This document shows, one piece after another, positions 20,340-29,409 of a stretch of DNA of 40,397 nucleotides; the stretch's first letter is position 1; every line of letters starts with the position of its first letter. Below the pieces are notes generated by a model, which saw nothing but the letters and a program-made list of their open reading frames with translations, was not told the DNA's origin and did no database searches. Source of the stretch: Emiliania huxleyi CCMP1516. Lineage: Eukaryota > Haptophyta > Isochrysidales > Noelaerhabdaceae. Where the stretch lies: NCBI RefSeq assembly GCF_000372725.1, contig NW_005195017.1, positions 302,040 through 342,436 of the forward strand. Reading direction: 5' to 3'. Both the position numbers and the translations under genes were made by a program.

Positions 20340-21180
20340 CACGACGAGCCAGCCAGCTGCCGGCTCGCACGGCAGCCTCTTCCTATGGACCAGCCTCGAC
20401 TTCCATACAGTCAACATTTTGTCGCTGCGTGCTCGTGGTGAGCTGTGGCGGCGGTCGAAGTTCGCCCAGATTCGGTGACGAGCGCCGGACGATAGTACCG
20501 CCTCTGTTCGCCCTGTGCATGTCAGGCCAGGCTGCAGCAGGGCACTACCAACGTGCTGCCCTGTTGCAGCCTGACTTTGCCCACTGTGCACAGTCGCCAG
20601 AGCACCACCACCGCCCGGCATCGTGTCACGGCGAGCTCCTTCTGCGCCCGCTCGCGAGGCTCTCGCGCTGGCACACTTTGGCCATCTGCTGCTCGCGTTC
20701 GGCGAGCTCTTCTCCGCACTCCTGCCACGGTGCCGTCACCACACACCTTCTGGCTGGCCTGAGCCGCGCGGGGTCGCCGGCGGGGGCAACGCGTCGACCT
20801 CTCTCTCTGGTGCACCACGGGCCGCAACGGCCTGCGAGCGCAGCGTGCGCGAGGAGGCAGTGTGCCGGCACAGTCGAGCCGGAGCATCGGGTTCTTGATG
20901 CTTCTGGGGTCAAGTTTGACCTTATGTGGTATAATATGCAACAATAATGCTATGCTCTCACCCAGCCTTTTGAGATATGATCCCTCAAAGTCGAATTTTC
21001 GTTTACTGGTGACCATAGTACCGTTTGTCTTGTTTGCGTTTCTTCAAACGAATCCTTTAAAGTCTCGACAATCACTCAGCTGCTTATGTGGCACCGCAGA
21101 GGCTCCCTTGGGGATGCCTGAGGCCACCCCAACCACACACTAAGCCGTACGTAGACGAATTGCGCGCTACTTTTTTCGTT
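20340..21180. other. No confident gene; contains one hairpin
   Basis: A 17-bp imperfect stem lies at 20528-20572 (CAGGCTGCAGCAGGGCA against TGCCCTGTTGCAGCCTG). Minus-strand fragments such as CGEELAEREQQMAKVCQ (about 20660-20760) look coiled-coil-like but have no start, splice context or partner. Confidence 0.45.
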
Positions 21181-21190
21181 TACCCACATT

Positions 21191-21489
21191 ATGCGAGTAG
21201 CTTCTCCGCCGACGCGCGACGGCGCCCTCTGGAGCTGGGGCTTTGGAGGCGACGGCCAGCTGGGCCACGGCGACGGGCAGGAGCAGCGGCAGCCGAAGAA
21301 GGTCGAGGCCTTGGCGGGGCAGCGCGTCGTCGCTGTGTCGGCTGGATTGGCTCACAGCCTCGCCCTCACCGCCAACGGCGCTGTCTGGAGCTGGGGCTGG
21401 GGAGGCTTTGGCAAGTCGGGCCACGGCGACCTGCAGGACCAGCTCGGCTGCTGCCCAAGAAGATCGAGGCGTGGGCGCCGGGGCAGTGA
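21191..21489 (+). pseudogene. RCC1-repeat fragment, frameshifted
   Basis: Two RCC1-type blades: GALWSWGFGGDGQLGHGDG, then VVAVSAGLAHSLALTANG and AVWSWGWGGFGKSGHGDLQD. The expected continuation LLPKKIEAWAPGQ appears only in another frame, after a shift at about 21443-21455, and stops at 21489. RCC1 propellers need about seven blades; here under two remain and no signal or partner exons are visible, so this looks like a gene relic. Confidence 0.65.
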
Positions 21490-22095
21490 TGAGAAGGGCG
21501 AAAGGGTGCCAGCAGGCTCTGTGTTGATGCCTCGGGCGTTTTCTTCTTTATAACGCGGCGAGCCCGCCTTGGTCCAGCGCGCCCGTCCCGACAGTCACTG
21601 CCCCGACGTCGAAAGGCTGGCAGCCCTTCCGAAAGAAATAGAGAGGAGGGCTCGCCGGAGAGGGCAGAGGCGACGAGTGAACTGCAGGTAGTGGGGAAGG
21701 CAGCCTCGATTGCCGTACAGTCATGGGTGCGGAACCGAACGACCAAGACCAAGGTCCAAGGCACCGGTTTGACACTACTCGCGAGACGCGAGTCGCGAGT
21801 ACCATGCAACTCCAGACACAGAAACGCACACTGTCGCTCGAGCTGCTGCGCTCGCACACTCAGGCATGCCGTACCGTACGAGCCACCTCACGACTCTGCG
21901 TGGTCGAGCACATCACCCTACCCTAACTCTAGCCGCCTCCGGAGACCGCGAGCGGCCTCCTACCTCACAAGCGGAAGTTGCCACACCGCACCGGCGGTGC
22001 TATCAGACTCGGAGAGGAAGGAGAGAGAGGAAGTGTACAGGAAGTCTCCGGACGGACGAGCTCTCCTTTGGCCGAGCGGCGATGGTCACCTCCCG

Positions 22096-22168
22096 CCCGA
22101 CATCCACCCGAGATCCACCCGAGATCTACCGGAGATCCACCCGAGATCTACCCGAGATCCACCCGGGG
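22096..22168. repeat. GAGATCCACCC tandem module
   Basis: About six imperfect copies of an 11-15-mer (GAGATCCACCC / GAGATCTACCC). It lies 3' of the membrane-protein gene. Confidence 0.8.
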
Positions 22169-22289
22169 CCAGCACCGACGGATGGCAGCGACGGGCCGGA
22201 TGGCGGCGATGGGCCGCCACCGTCGCTGCGTCCCTCGACACCGATATGTGCGGCAGGGAGCCGCCGTCGCTGCCTCCCTCGCCGCCGGA

Positions 22290-25200
22290 CTACAGCGGCG
22301 GGCCGCCGCCCCCCTCGCCGCAGAGCGGCGATGGCACGCGCAGCTCGTCGGCCCACAAGGCGCGCCTAGACAGTTCCGAGAAGGTTCGTCTCCGTGTGGG
22401 GAATACCTCGGCTACATCTCGCTGATACCTCGGCTGCATCTCGGCTGCATCTCGGCTGCAACTCGCATCAGCTCGGGGATGCACGTCCGCGACTGTATCT
22501 CGGCAGTATCTCGGCTATATCTCGGCTATATCTCGCATCAGCTCGGGGATGCACGTCCGCGACTGTATCTCGGCAGTATCTCGGCTATATCTCGGCTATA
22601 TCTCGCATCAGCTCGGGGATGCACGTCCGCGACTGTATCTCGGCAGTATCTCGGCTATATCTCGGCTATATCTCGCACCAGCTCGGGGATGCACGTCCGC
22701 GACTGTATCTCGGCAGTATCTCGGCTATATCTCGGCTATATCTCGCACCAGCTCGGGGATGCACGTCCGCGACTGTATCTCGGCAGTATCTCGGCTATAT
22801 CTCGGCTATATCTCGCATCAGCTCGGGGATACACGTCCGCGAAGCCGCGATGAAGTTCTGGAGGCGGGAGTAGAAGGGCTCGCTGTTGTGCAGGTCCTTG
22901 CACGCAACCTCAAAGTCCGCGTAGCTGGAGGCGTTGCCGCGCGGGTACAGCTCCGCGCCGCACGACGGCGAGAGGGCGCCGCAGAGCGGCGCGTTCGGGT
23001 CCGCACTGGACGGGTCAAAGGCCTGGTCGACGCACTGTCCGATGGCAGGCACGAACTCGACCAGACCCCCCCCGAGGGACTGCTCCCCCCACGACTGCAG
23101 CAGCGCGGCCTAGAAGGTTCCTAGACGGTTCCGAGAAGGCTCCGAGAAGGCTCCCCCCGACGACTGCAGCAGCGCGGCCTAGAAGGTTCCGAGACGGTTC
23201 CGAGAAGGCTCCGAGAAGGCTCCCCCACGACTGCAGCAGCGCGGCCTAGAAGGTTCCGAGACGGTTCCGAGAAGGGTCCGAGAAGGCCCCCCCACGACTG
23301 CAGCAGCGCGGCCTAGAAGGTTCCGAGAAGGGTCCGAGAAGGGTCCGAGAAGGCTCCCCCCACGACTGCAGCAGCGCGGCCTAGAAGGTTCCGAGACGGT
23401 TCCGACAAGGCTCCGAGAAGGCTCCCCCCGACGACTGCAGCAGCGCGGCCTAGAAGGTTCCGAGACGGTTCCGAGAAGGCTCCGAGAAGGCTCCCCCCAC
23501 GACTGCAGCAGCGCGGCCTAGAAGGTTCCGAGACGGTTCCGAGAAGGGTCCGAGAAGGCTCCCCCCAACGACTGCAGCAGCGCGGCCTAGAAGGTTCCGA
23601 GACGGTTCCGAGAAGGGTCCGAGAAGGCTCCCCCCAACGACTGCAGCAGCGCGGCCTGGCCGATCGTGTAGACGGCGCACGCAAAGCCGAGCACAGCCAT
23701 GCCGTACAGGAGGACGCGCCTGTTCACAGCCGGAGGTGTGAAGAGACGCTGTTCACAGCCATGCCGTACAGGAGTCCGACGCGCCCTGCGAGCGCGGCGG
23801 AGCAGAGCGAGAGCGACGCCCTGAACTCGTCGGCCCACAGCGCCCGCACCTCGCGGCGGGGACCGTAGTTGACGTGCATCTCGCAGGCCGCGAGGAGGAG
23901 GGCGCCTAGAAGGGTCCAGGAAGGGTCGCGGAAGGGTCCCGGAAGGGTCCCCTCCAGGCCGCGAGGAGGAGGGCGCGGAGGAGGACGTGGTACTTGAGGT
24001 AGGTGTACTCCAGCGGGTAGTCGGGCTCACTGCTTGGGTAGAGCCCCGGCACGAGCCGGCTCTCCTTGCCGCCGTCCCCGGCAGACGCGAGGTAGCAGCA
24101 GAGGCCGATCGCAAAATCGAGGGCGAGGACCGCGTTCGAGTAGAAGCCAACCAGCGTGCGGCCGCGCCTAGAAGGCTCCTAGAAGGCTCCTAGAAGGTTC
24201 CTAGAAGGTTCCTGGAAGCGAACCAGCGTGCGGCCGCGCCTAGAAGGCTCCTAGAAGGCTCCTAGAAGGCTCCTAGAAGGTTCCTGGAGGCCAACCAGCG
24301 TGCGGCCGCGCCGCGACGCGATGGGGGACGAGGCGCGGGGCGAGTTGCTCTGCCGCTCCTCGTAGGCAGCGCGCGACTGGAGCGGCACGATCTGCTCGTA
24401 CAGCAACTCGTCCAGCTCGAGGATAAACGCGACGGCGGCCTGTTCACAGCTCTGAGCTGTACAGGAGCGGCAGCTCAAGCTGTGAACAGGCGGCCGAGTT
24501 GAGGACGGTGTCTCGCAGGTGTCTCGGAGGTGTCTCGGAGGTGTCTCGGAGGTGTCTCGGAGGTGTCTCGGAGGTGTCTCGGAGGTGTCTCGGAGGTGTC
24601 TCGGAGGTGTCTCGGAGGTGTCTCGGAGGTGTCTCGCAGGTGTCTCGGAGGTGTCTCGGAGGCGTCTCGCAGGTGTCTCGGAGGTGTCTCGGAGGTGTCT
24701 CGGAGGTGTCTCGGAGGTGTCTCGGAGGTGTCTAGACGGCCGCCGAGTTGAGGACGATGTCGAGGGCGTTGTCCGCTTGCGCGTTGATGAGCGAAGTTGC
24801 AATGAGGCACATCCCAGGCAGCATGCACATCCGGATGCTCCAAAAGACCTGCAGCACGATCGCGAACACCGCGCGCACCGCCATGCCGGCGGCGGTCAGC
24901 GGGGCGGTCGGCTTGTACCGCTGCGCGGGCGGCGGGGGAAGCAGGATGGGCTCGAGGGGGCACATCGAGAGGATGGTGCCTTGCGTCTCTTGCCGTACGA
25001 GCAGGGAGAGGAGGAGGAGCGAGAAGGCGGAGCAGTAGATGTTGATGATCGGCACGCGCCCGTCCGTGGCCGCGTCGGCGTAGAAGAGCGAGTTGTCGAC
25101 GAAGGGCTTGAAGGCGTTCGTGTCGTCGCGCAGCTTGAACAGCATCGAGACGTCGTACACGCCAAAGGCAAAGGTAAGCTGGATGAAGGCGAGCGCCGCA

Positions 25201-25541
25201 AGCAGCAGGATCTTGCCGCTCGCCGAGAGAAGGTTGACGCCACCCCACTCCTGCACGTCTCCGAAGGCGGTATCGAGACACCAGCCGTACATGTTGAAGA
25301 CGCTGGAGACGTCCGCCTCCTCGAGCAGGTCGCCCTCCTTTGCGCTCGCATCCTCGGCCGCCGTGCTGAGAACCGAGTTCTCCTTGAGGCTGAATATGCC
25401 ACTTGCCGACGGCGCCGCCGCCTCCTCCTCCATTTTGCGAACACGGGCCTGAAGCGAGGCCATCTGCGCATGAAGCAGCTCCAGCTGTGTAGCTTCGGCA
25501 GGCAGAGGAGGCCGCGGCTCGAGGTGCTCGTCCAGCTGCAT
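22290..25541 (-). CDS. Seven-exon multi-pass membrane protein, unknown family
   Basis: Exons (high to low): 25541-24744, 24439-24312, 24167-23977, 23905-23785, 23719-23656, 23109-22835, 22365-22290; total 1653 nt, 550 aa plus TAG. Start: MQLDEHLEPRP. A coiled-coil-like stretch (LLHAQMASLQARVRKMEEE) precedes hydrophobic segments KILLLAALAFIQLTFAFGVY, IYCSAFSLLLLSLLV, AVRAVFAIVLQVFWSIRM, AVLALDFAIGLCCYLA and MAVLGFACAVYTIGQAALL. NSAAVAFILELDELLYEQIV bridges intron 1. A Cys-containing loop (CGALSPSCGAELYPRGNAS) carries an N-glycosylation sequon. I do not recognise the family; several membrane spans plus an acidic conserved helix suggest a channel- or transporter-like protein. The first five introns use GC donors and begin with a copy of the next exon. 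The short last exon (RALWADELRVPS) resembles RALWADEFRAS in exon 4. Phase closure across all seven exons supports the model. Confidence 0.75.
22366..22834 (-). repeat. Intron 6 with a 70-bp minisatellite
   Basis: Six units spaced exactly 70 bp (GCACGTCCGC at 22481, 22551, 22621, 22691, 22761; ACACGTCCGC at 22831) with internal TCGGCTATATC words. On the minus strand each unit holds a copy of the exon 6 end (CGCGGAC) directly followed by a gt donor and preceded by atacag, so each unit carries both splice signals. It ends with the module CCTTCTCGGAACTGTCTAG before exon 7. Confidence 0.85.
23110..23655 (-). repeat. Intron 5 made of eight tandem GC...AG units
   Basis: Nine occurrences of GCCGCGCTGCTGCAGTCG on the minus strand (one is the true exon 6 start, one the donor copy), about 66-70 bp apart. 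Each is followed by tandem decamers (CCTTCTCGGA, ACCGTCTCGG) and closed by TTCTAG. Each unit therefore starts with GC, ends with AG and abuts the next at AG|GC. Confidence 0.9.
24168..24311 (-). repeat. Intron 2 made of two tandem GC...AG units
   Basis: The intron start, an internal position near 24240 and the exon 3 start share 21-22 nt (GCGCGGCCGCACGCTGGTTG). Between them are ACCTTCTAGG/GCCTTCTAGG decamers. Removal joins RRGRTLVG to FYSNAV. Confidence 0.9.
24440..24743 (-). repeat. Intron 1: GAGACACCTCC minisatellite plus 49-bp hairpin element
   Basis: About 20 copies of the 11-mer GAGACACCTCC follow the donor copy. Then GTCCTCAACTCGGCCGCC (a copy of the exon 1 end) reappears, followed by a 49-bp segment bounded by TGTTCACAGCT and AGCTGTGAACA inverted ends, flanked by GCCGCC on each side. 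The last AG (24441-24440) precedes exon 2. Confidence 0.85.
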
Positions 25542-26115
25542 CGCAGCCGGGAAAGGGCGTCAAAGCCGGCGGCCTCGGCGTTCGGTCGGTAACCGCCCTC
25601 TCGAGGTTTCTCTCCATCTAACCATATGTTGCGAATTGCGTATCGGCGGCTCAGCGGCGGCGCCTGAGCGCGGGAGGGGGCGGGGAGGGTACCCGTCACC
25701 GTCTGGTGGTGCGGGGCGACGGGCCCGGCCCGAGGGAGCCGCGTCGAGGCCGACCTCGGGGCGCGAGAGGCCTCCCACGGCCGAACCGCACGCCCCCCGG
25801 AACGCGCGGTTCGCCGTTCGTGGGCCGGCGCGTCGGAGACGCGCGCGACGGCGCCCCGCGCCGCTACCCGCAAGCGCAGCCGCACCCAGGCACCGGGTGC
25901 ACTCATTAGACAGCTTAATGCACATAAAAATAGTGAACAGCGGCGGAAGCGACACCGAGACCGCGCCTCGGAGGGCGCGGAGACACAATTCGGCCCCGGC
26001 CCGCGGTCAGGGGGGCGCGCGCTATCGCGGCGCGGCTGTGCCCTTCTCTAGGGCACACACGCAGTGAACTACGCGCGGTAATGGACAGGCAGAGGGCGAG
26101 AGAAGTAGACTGCGC

Positions 26116-26302
26116 TCACTGGGCGTGGGCGGGGGCGGGGGCGGAGGCGAAGGCGGCAGCGAACTGGCCCGTCGCGAGCTTGGCCCCCATCTCAAGGCCG
26201 CGCTGGAACTCGGTCCGGAGCATCTCAGCGGTCTCGCGAGCGGCCTCGAGCGAGGCCTTCTCGAGCTGCGCCTCACGCTCATCTCTCGCCTTTCGAAGCG
26301 CC
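26116..26302 (-). pseudogene. Coiled-coil gene fragment inside the MULE
   Basis: The minus strand reads ALRKARDEREAQLEKASLEA, ETAEMLRTEFQRGLEMGAKL and AAFASAPAPAHAQ before TGA at 26118-26116. It is strongly charged and helical with high third-position GC. It has no start codon: its 5' edge abuts the divergent fragment at about 26303-26312. It looks like the 3' end of a captured host gene. Confidence 0.5.
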
Positions 26303-26312
26303 TCGCGCGGCG

Positions 26313-26615
26313 CTGCACGCCAACCGCGAGGACGAGTCGGAGCATCTCAAACACATCGCCAAAGACAAGGCGCTGATTGTGCTCTTTCTAAAGGAGAAGA
26401 TCGGAGACACCTACCAGGCTGCGACTGCCGCGAGCGATGCAAACTTGCTCGATCTGGACCTCAGCGAGTGGGGCGGCAACCGGGACGGCGCCGCAGGCGA
26501 CCGACAGCGCCGCGCAGGTGCGCCGTGGAAGAAGATGGAGCGCTCCATGTCGGACTTTGAAGAGTACGTGCGCGAGCAGGTCACTAAGCTCTGCCCATGG
26601 CACCTGTGGGCGTGA
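26313..26615 (+). pseudogene. Second gene fragment inside the MULE
   Basis: The plus strand reads LHANREDESEHLKHIAKDKA, LIVLFLKEKIGDTYQAATAA and KMERSMSDFEEYVREQVTKL, stop at 26613-26615. An internal Met (26379, MLFLKEKIGD) could start a 78-aa product. No family recognised. It is arranged head to head with the minus-strand fragment, both running outward toward the arms. Confidence 0.45.
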
Positions 26616-27261
26616 CGCGTGCCTTCCCCTCCGCCATAGCCTCCCCCCTGACCGCGGGCCGGGGCCGAATTGTGTCTCCGCGCCCTCCGAGGCGCGGTCT
26701 CGGTGTCGCTTCCGCCGCTGTTCACTATTTTTATGTGCATTAAGCTGTCTAATGAGTGCACCCGGTGCCTGGGTGCGGCTGCGCTTGCGGGTAGCGGCGC
26801 GGGGCGCCGTCGCGCGCGTCTCCGACGCGCCGGCCCACGAACGGCGAACCGCGCGTTCCGGGGGGCGTGCGGTTCGGCCGTGGGAGGCCTCTCGCGCCCC
26901 GAGGTCGGCCTCGACGCGGCTCCCTCGGGCCGGGCCCGTCGCCCCGCACCACCAGACGGTGACGGGTACCCTCCCCGCCCCCTCCCGCGCTCAGGCGCCG
27001 CCGCTGAGCCGCCGATACGCAATTCGCAACATATGGTTAGATGGAAGGTTTCTCCAGATGGATATCCTTTCTCTCTCGAGGTTCGCGGATATCCTTTGGC
27101 CGTTGGGTAGCGAGGATTGGTGTAACCCGAGCCACGGAGGCGTGTTTTCTGGCGGCCGACCGTCAGTGCACGGAGTTGCCCCTTCTCCGACTGCCCCGGC
27201 TAGTTCCCGAGTTTCGCGGGAGTGACCCCACAGCCTCGCTACGCGGCGGCGCGATGCCGGC

Positions 27262-28801
27262 TCACTTAGGCGACGGCGCCGGCGAGCCGGTCGTGCCTAG
27301 AAAAAAGAAATCGCGGCGGCATGAAACGGACCGTCCGGGGATGGCAAGCGGGGCCGGCGAGCCGGTAGTGCCGTGCGACGTCCCTGGCACGGACAGGCGC
27401 ATAGCTCCAAGCCCGCGGAGCTCGCTGCCGGCGTGCGCGCTCGCCTCGCGCGAGACGGGCGGGCTCGTGGTCGGCGAGCGGCCGGCGCCCTGCCCAAACG
27501 CCCACAGGCGCGAGGCCGACGAGTTGCGCGGCATGCCTCCGTGCGAGGAGGAGTAGTCCTGCGGACATGTCTCGGACATGTCACGGACGTGTCCTGGACG
27601 CGGCATGCCTCCGTGCGAGGAGGAGTAGTCCTTTGGCGAGGGTGCCGGCCCGTCCACGCCAGGCCCGCCACCTCCGCCGGCAAGGAAGGCGTTCCCGCCC
27701 TTGACGGACGGCTCCCGCGACGAGCCTGCGGTGAGAGAGAGGGTCACATTAATTAATACTACTCGTTAACTAATTAAGTAACGGACGGCTCGCGCGACGA
27801 GGCCTGGGTGGAGGGTGGAGGGTGGGGGGTGGGGGGTTGGGGGTTGGGGGGGTTGGGGGGGTGGAGGGTGAGGGTGAGGGTCAGCAACCGGGCGGGCAGG
27901 TCCTGCTCGGGCCGCTAGGAAGTGTCTAGGCCGCTAGGAAGTGTCTAGGAAGTGTCTAGGAAGTGTCTGAGGTAGGATCATGTGAGCTTCTCCACACAGA
28001 CGCGGACAAGGGGTGCCGGGGCAAGGGGGGGGGGCGACCCTCGCGACTCCACGTCGAAAAGACAGGAGCTCCGCGCATTCAAGTTGCAAGGCCCGGTGCG
28101 CGTGGGTGAGGTGTGTGTGTGTGTGCCTGCCTCGGACGAGGGCGGGGAGCTGCGCCCGTTGGCCCAATTCCACAGCGTGATCCCGACAGAGGAGTTGCGA
28201 GTCATGCCGCCGCCGCCGTCCATGCTCGACGCGACGGAGGACTCGCGCGACAGGGAGGAGCGCCTGCACACAGTACATGTTACATGTTTGCCCCGTCAGG
28301 TTAATGAGTGGCGACTCCCAGTCATACAGCTACAGCTGCGAGAGAGAGCGAAAACGCGCCAGTTCCAGAGGCTGCTGTTGGACGCGACGGACGGGATGCC
28401 TCCGGCACCCCCGGGGAGGGTGCCGCCCGCAAACTGCCCGCCGCCGTCCACGCTCGCGTCGCGGCTCGTAGCCGGCGTCGTCTGCGCAGACGGGCCAGTC
28501 GAGCGGCCGTTCGCCCAGTTCCAGAGAGTCGCGCCGACCGAGTCGGTGGGCGAGACGCTGCCGCCGTCGGAGGACGGGTACTCGGTGTTGCGCTGCGTCC
28601 AGTCGTGCATCGACGAGACGCCTGCGCCGGCCGGCGGCGGGTGAGCGAGGCAGCGCCGACGGCAAGCGCGCGAGGCGGTGCCGTCTTCTGAGCGCTGCGA
28701 CGCGTGCGGTGCGCGCTGTGCGGAGCAAGGCGGTGCTCCTCTGGGGCGGCGGGCGCCGGCTCACTCTCGTTCCGCGGCGGCTTGTCGAGATTGGCCATCA
28801 T
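27262..28801 (-). CDS. Ser-rich protein with repeated SRxxS and LWNWANGRS motifs
   Basis: Exons (high to low): 28801-28702, 28621-28360, 28263-28127, 27725-27262; 963 nt, about 320 aa. Start MMANLDKPPRNESEP. About four degenerate repeats: DSVGATLWNWANGRSTGP, VASNSSLWNWRSSL, RNSSVGITLWNWANGRSS and RNSSASRLWAFGQGAGRS, alternating with SRDASVDGGG, SRESSVASSMDGGGG, SREPSVKGG and SREASAHAG. The R-x-x-S sites fit basophilic (PKA/CaMK-type) kinases, so I infer a phospho-regulated, mostly disordered scaffold or binding protein. No known domain recognised. Introns: GT-AG 28622-28701, GC-AG 28264-28359, GC-AG 27726-28126. Exon 4 contains a 72-bp in-frame tandem duplication (DYSSSHGGMPR twice) whose first copy could act as a GA-AG intron. 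The first intron is the least certain. Confidence 0.55.
27726..28126 (-). repeat. Large intron with G-rich minisatellite and exon-edge copy
   Basis: Plus strand 27805-27890 is a run of GGGTGGAGGGTGGGGGG/TTGGGGG words, the polypyrimidine side on the gene strand and able to form G-quadruplexes on the other. AGGAAGTGTCT modules lie at 27919-27968. At about 27785-27808 a near-copy of the exon 4 start (GCCTCGTCGCGCGAGCCGTC) follows cccag. Confidence 0.75.
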
Positions 28802-29409
28802 GCGACGCGCTCAGAACAGCCGAGCTCTCTTCGTCAATCGACGCGGGTTGGCGAATGAAGGCTTCACGCCGGCGCCCCCCCCCCCCCCCCGCCTCTCTCG
28901 CCCTGTGGCTTCTCGCTGTGTGCCCACGGTGCTGGTGGCTGGCGCACCGGCGACAGCACCCGCGCCGAGGGGAGTTGAGAGCAGCTCGTGCGTGGCCTGG
29001 CCTGTTGGGGGGTGGTATGGCTCTCGACTCCACTCGGGTTTGCACAGTGGCGGTGGGTTGCGAACGTGGGTACGTGGGCGGATGCATTCGGGCGCCGGCG
29101 TTTAAACGAAAACGTTCTCAATTGAATTCCGAACTCTTAAAAAATGCCCCTGACCTGCTTGCTCCGTCCAGCCTCCGCAGAGCTTCTCTCTCTGTGTGCT
29201 GCTCAAACCACAGACTCAGACACGCATGTGTAGAGCTGCGCGCGCAACTCTTCCAGATGGCTCCCCGGACAGATGCGAGATGGCACAGCATACGTCAACC
29301 TGTGTACGTGCGGCTCTGCGCCACATGGCCTCCCCACACGGTGAGATTACGAGATGGCATGCTTTGGATATGCTACGGTTACTAGGTCGAATGCTCCATC
29401 AGCCAGGCG
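28802..29409. other. Intergenic, no gene seen
   Basis: A 14-C run at about 28876-28890 and no domain-like open frame. It separates the 5' end of the LWNW gene from the 3' end of the SPX-DMT gene. Confidence 0.5.

Larger units (their letters stand above)
25604..27054. mobile_element. Mutator-like (MULE/foldback) element with 403-bp terminal inverted arms and 9-bp TSD
   Basis: Element body 25613-27045. The left arm 25613-26015 and right arm 26643-27045 are inverted copies of equal length (403 bp); long shared ORFs in both arms indicate near-perfect identity. Outer ends read TCCATCTAACCATATGTTGC. AGGTTTCTC lies immediately outside each end (25604-25612 and 27046-27054), a perfect 9-bp target duplication as in the Mutator superfamily. 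The 627-bp centre has no transposase, so the element is non-autonomous and probably carries captured host sequence. It sits 71 bp upstream of the membrane-protein start codon, hence likely in its promoter or 5' UTR. The near-identical arms suggest a recent insertion. Confidence 0.85.

Noticed and set aside
20528..20572. microRNA-like hairpin
   Set aside because: The stem is only 17 bp with one mismatch; too short for a precursor and no expression evidence.
22394..23124. Repetitive plus-strand frames (SAISRLYLG... type)
   Set aside because: Translation of the 70-bp minisatellite; the period is not a multiple of three so all frames look alike.
22410..23660. CRISPR-like array
   Set aside because: Direct tandem minisatellites without unique spacers, in a eukaryotic gene's introns.
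24519..25592. 357-codon open frame on the plus strand
   Set aside because: Starts in the GAGACACCTCC minisatellite and runs antisense to exon 1 of the membrane protein.
25636..27022. Long shared ORF in the two MULE arms
   Set aside because: Present only because the arms are inverted copies of GC-rich DNA; no domain, and overlapping frames are equally open.
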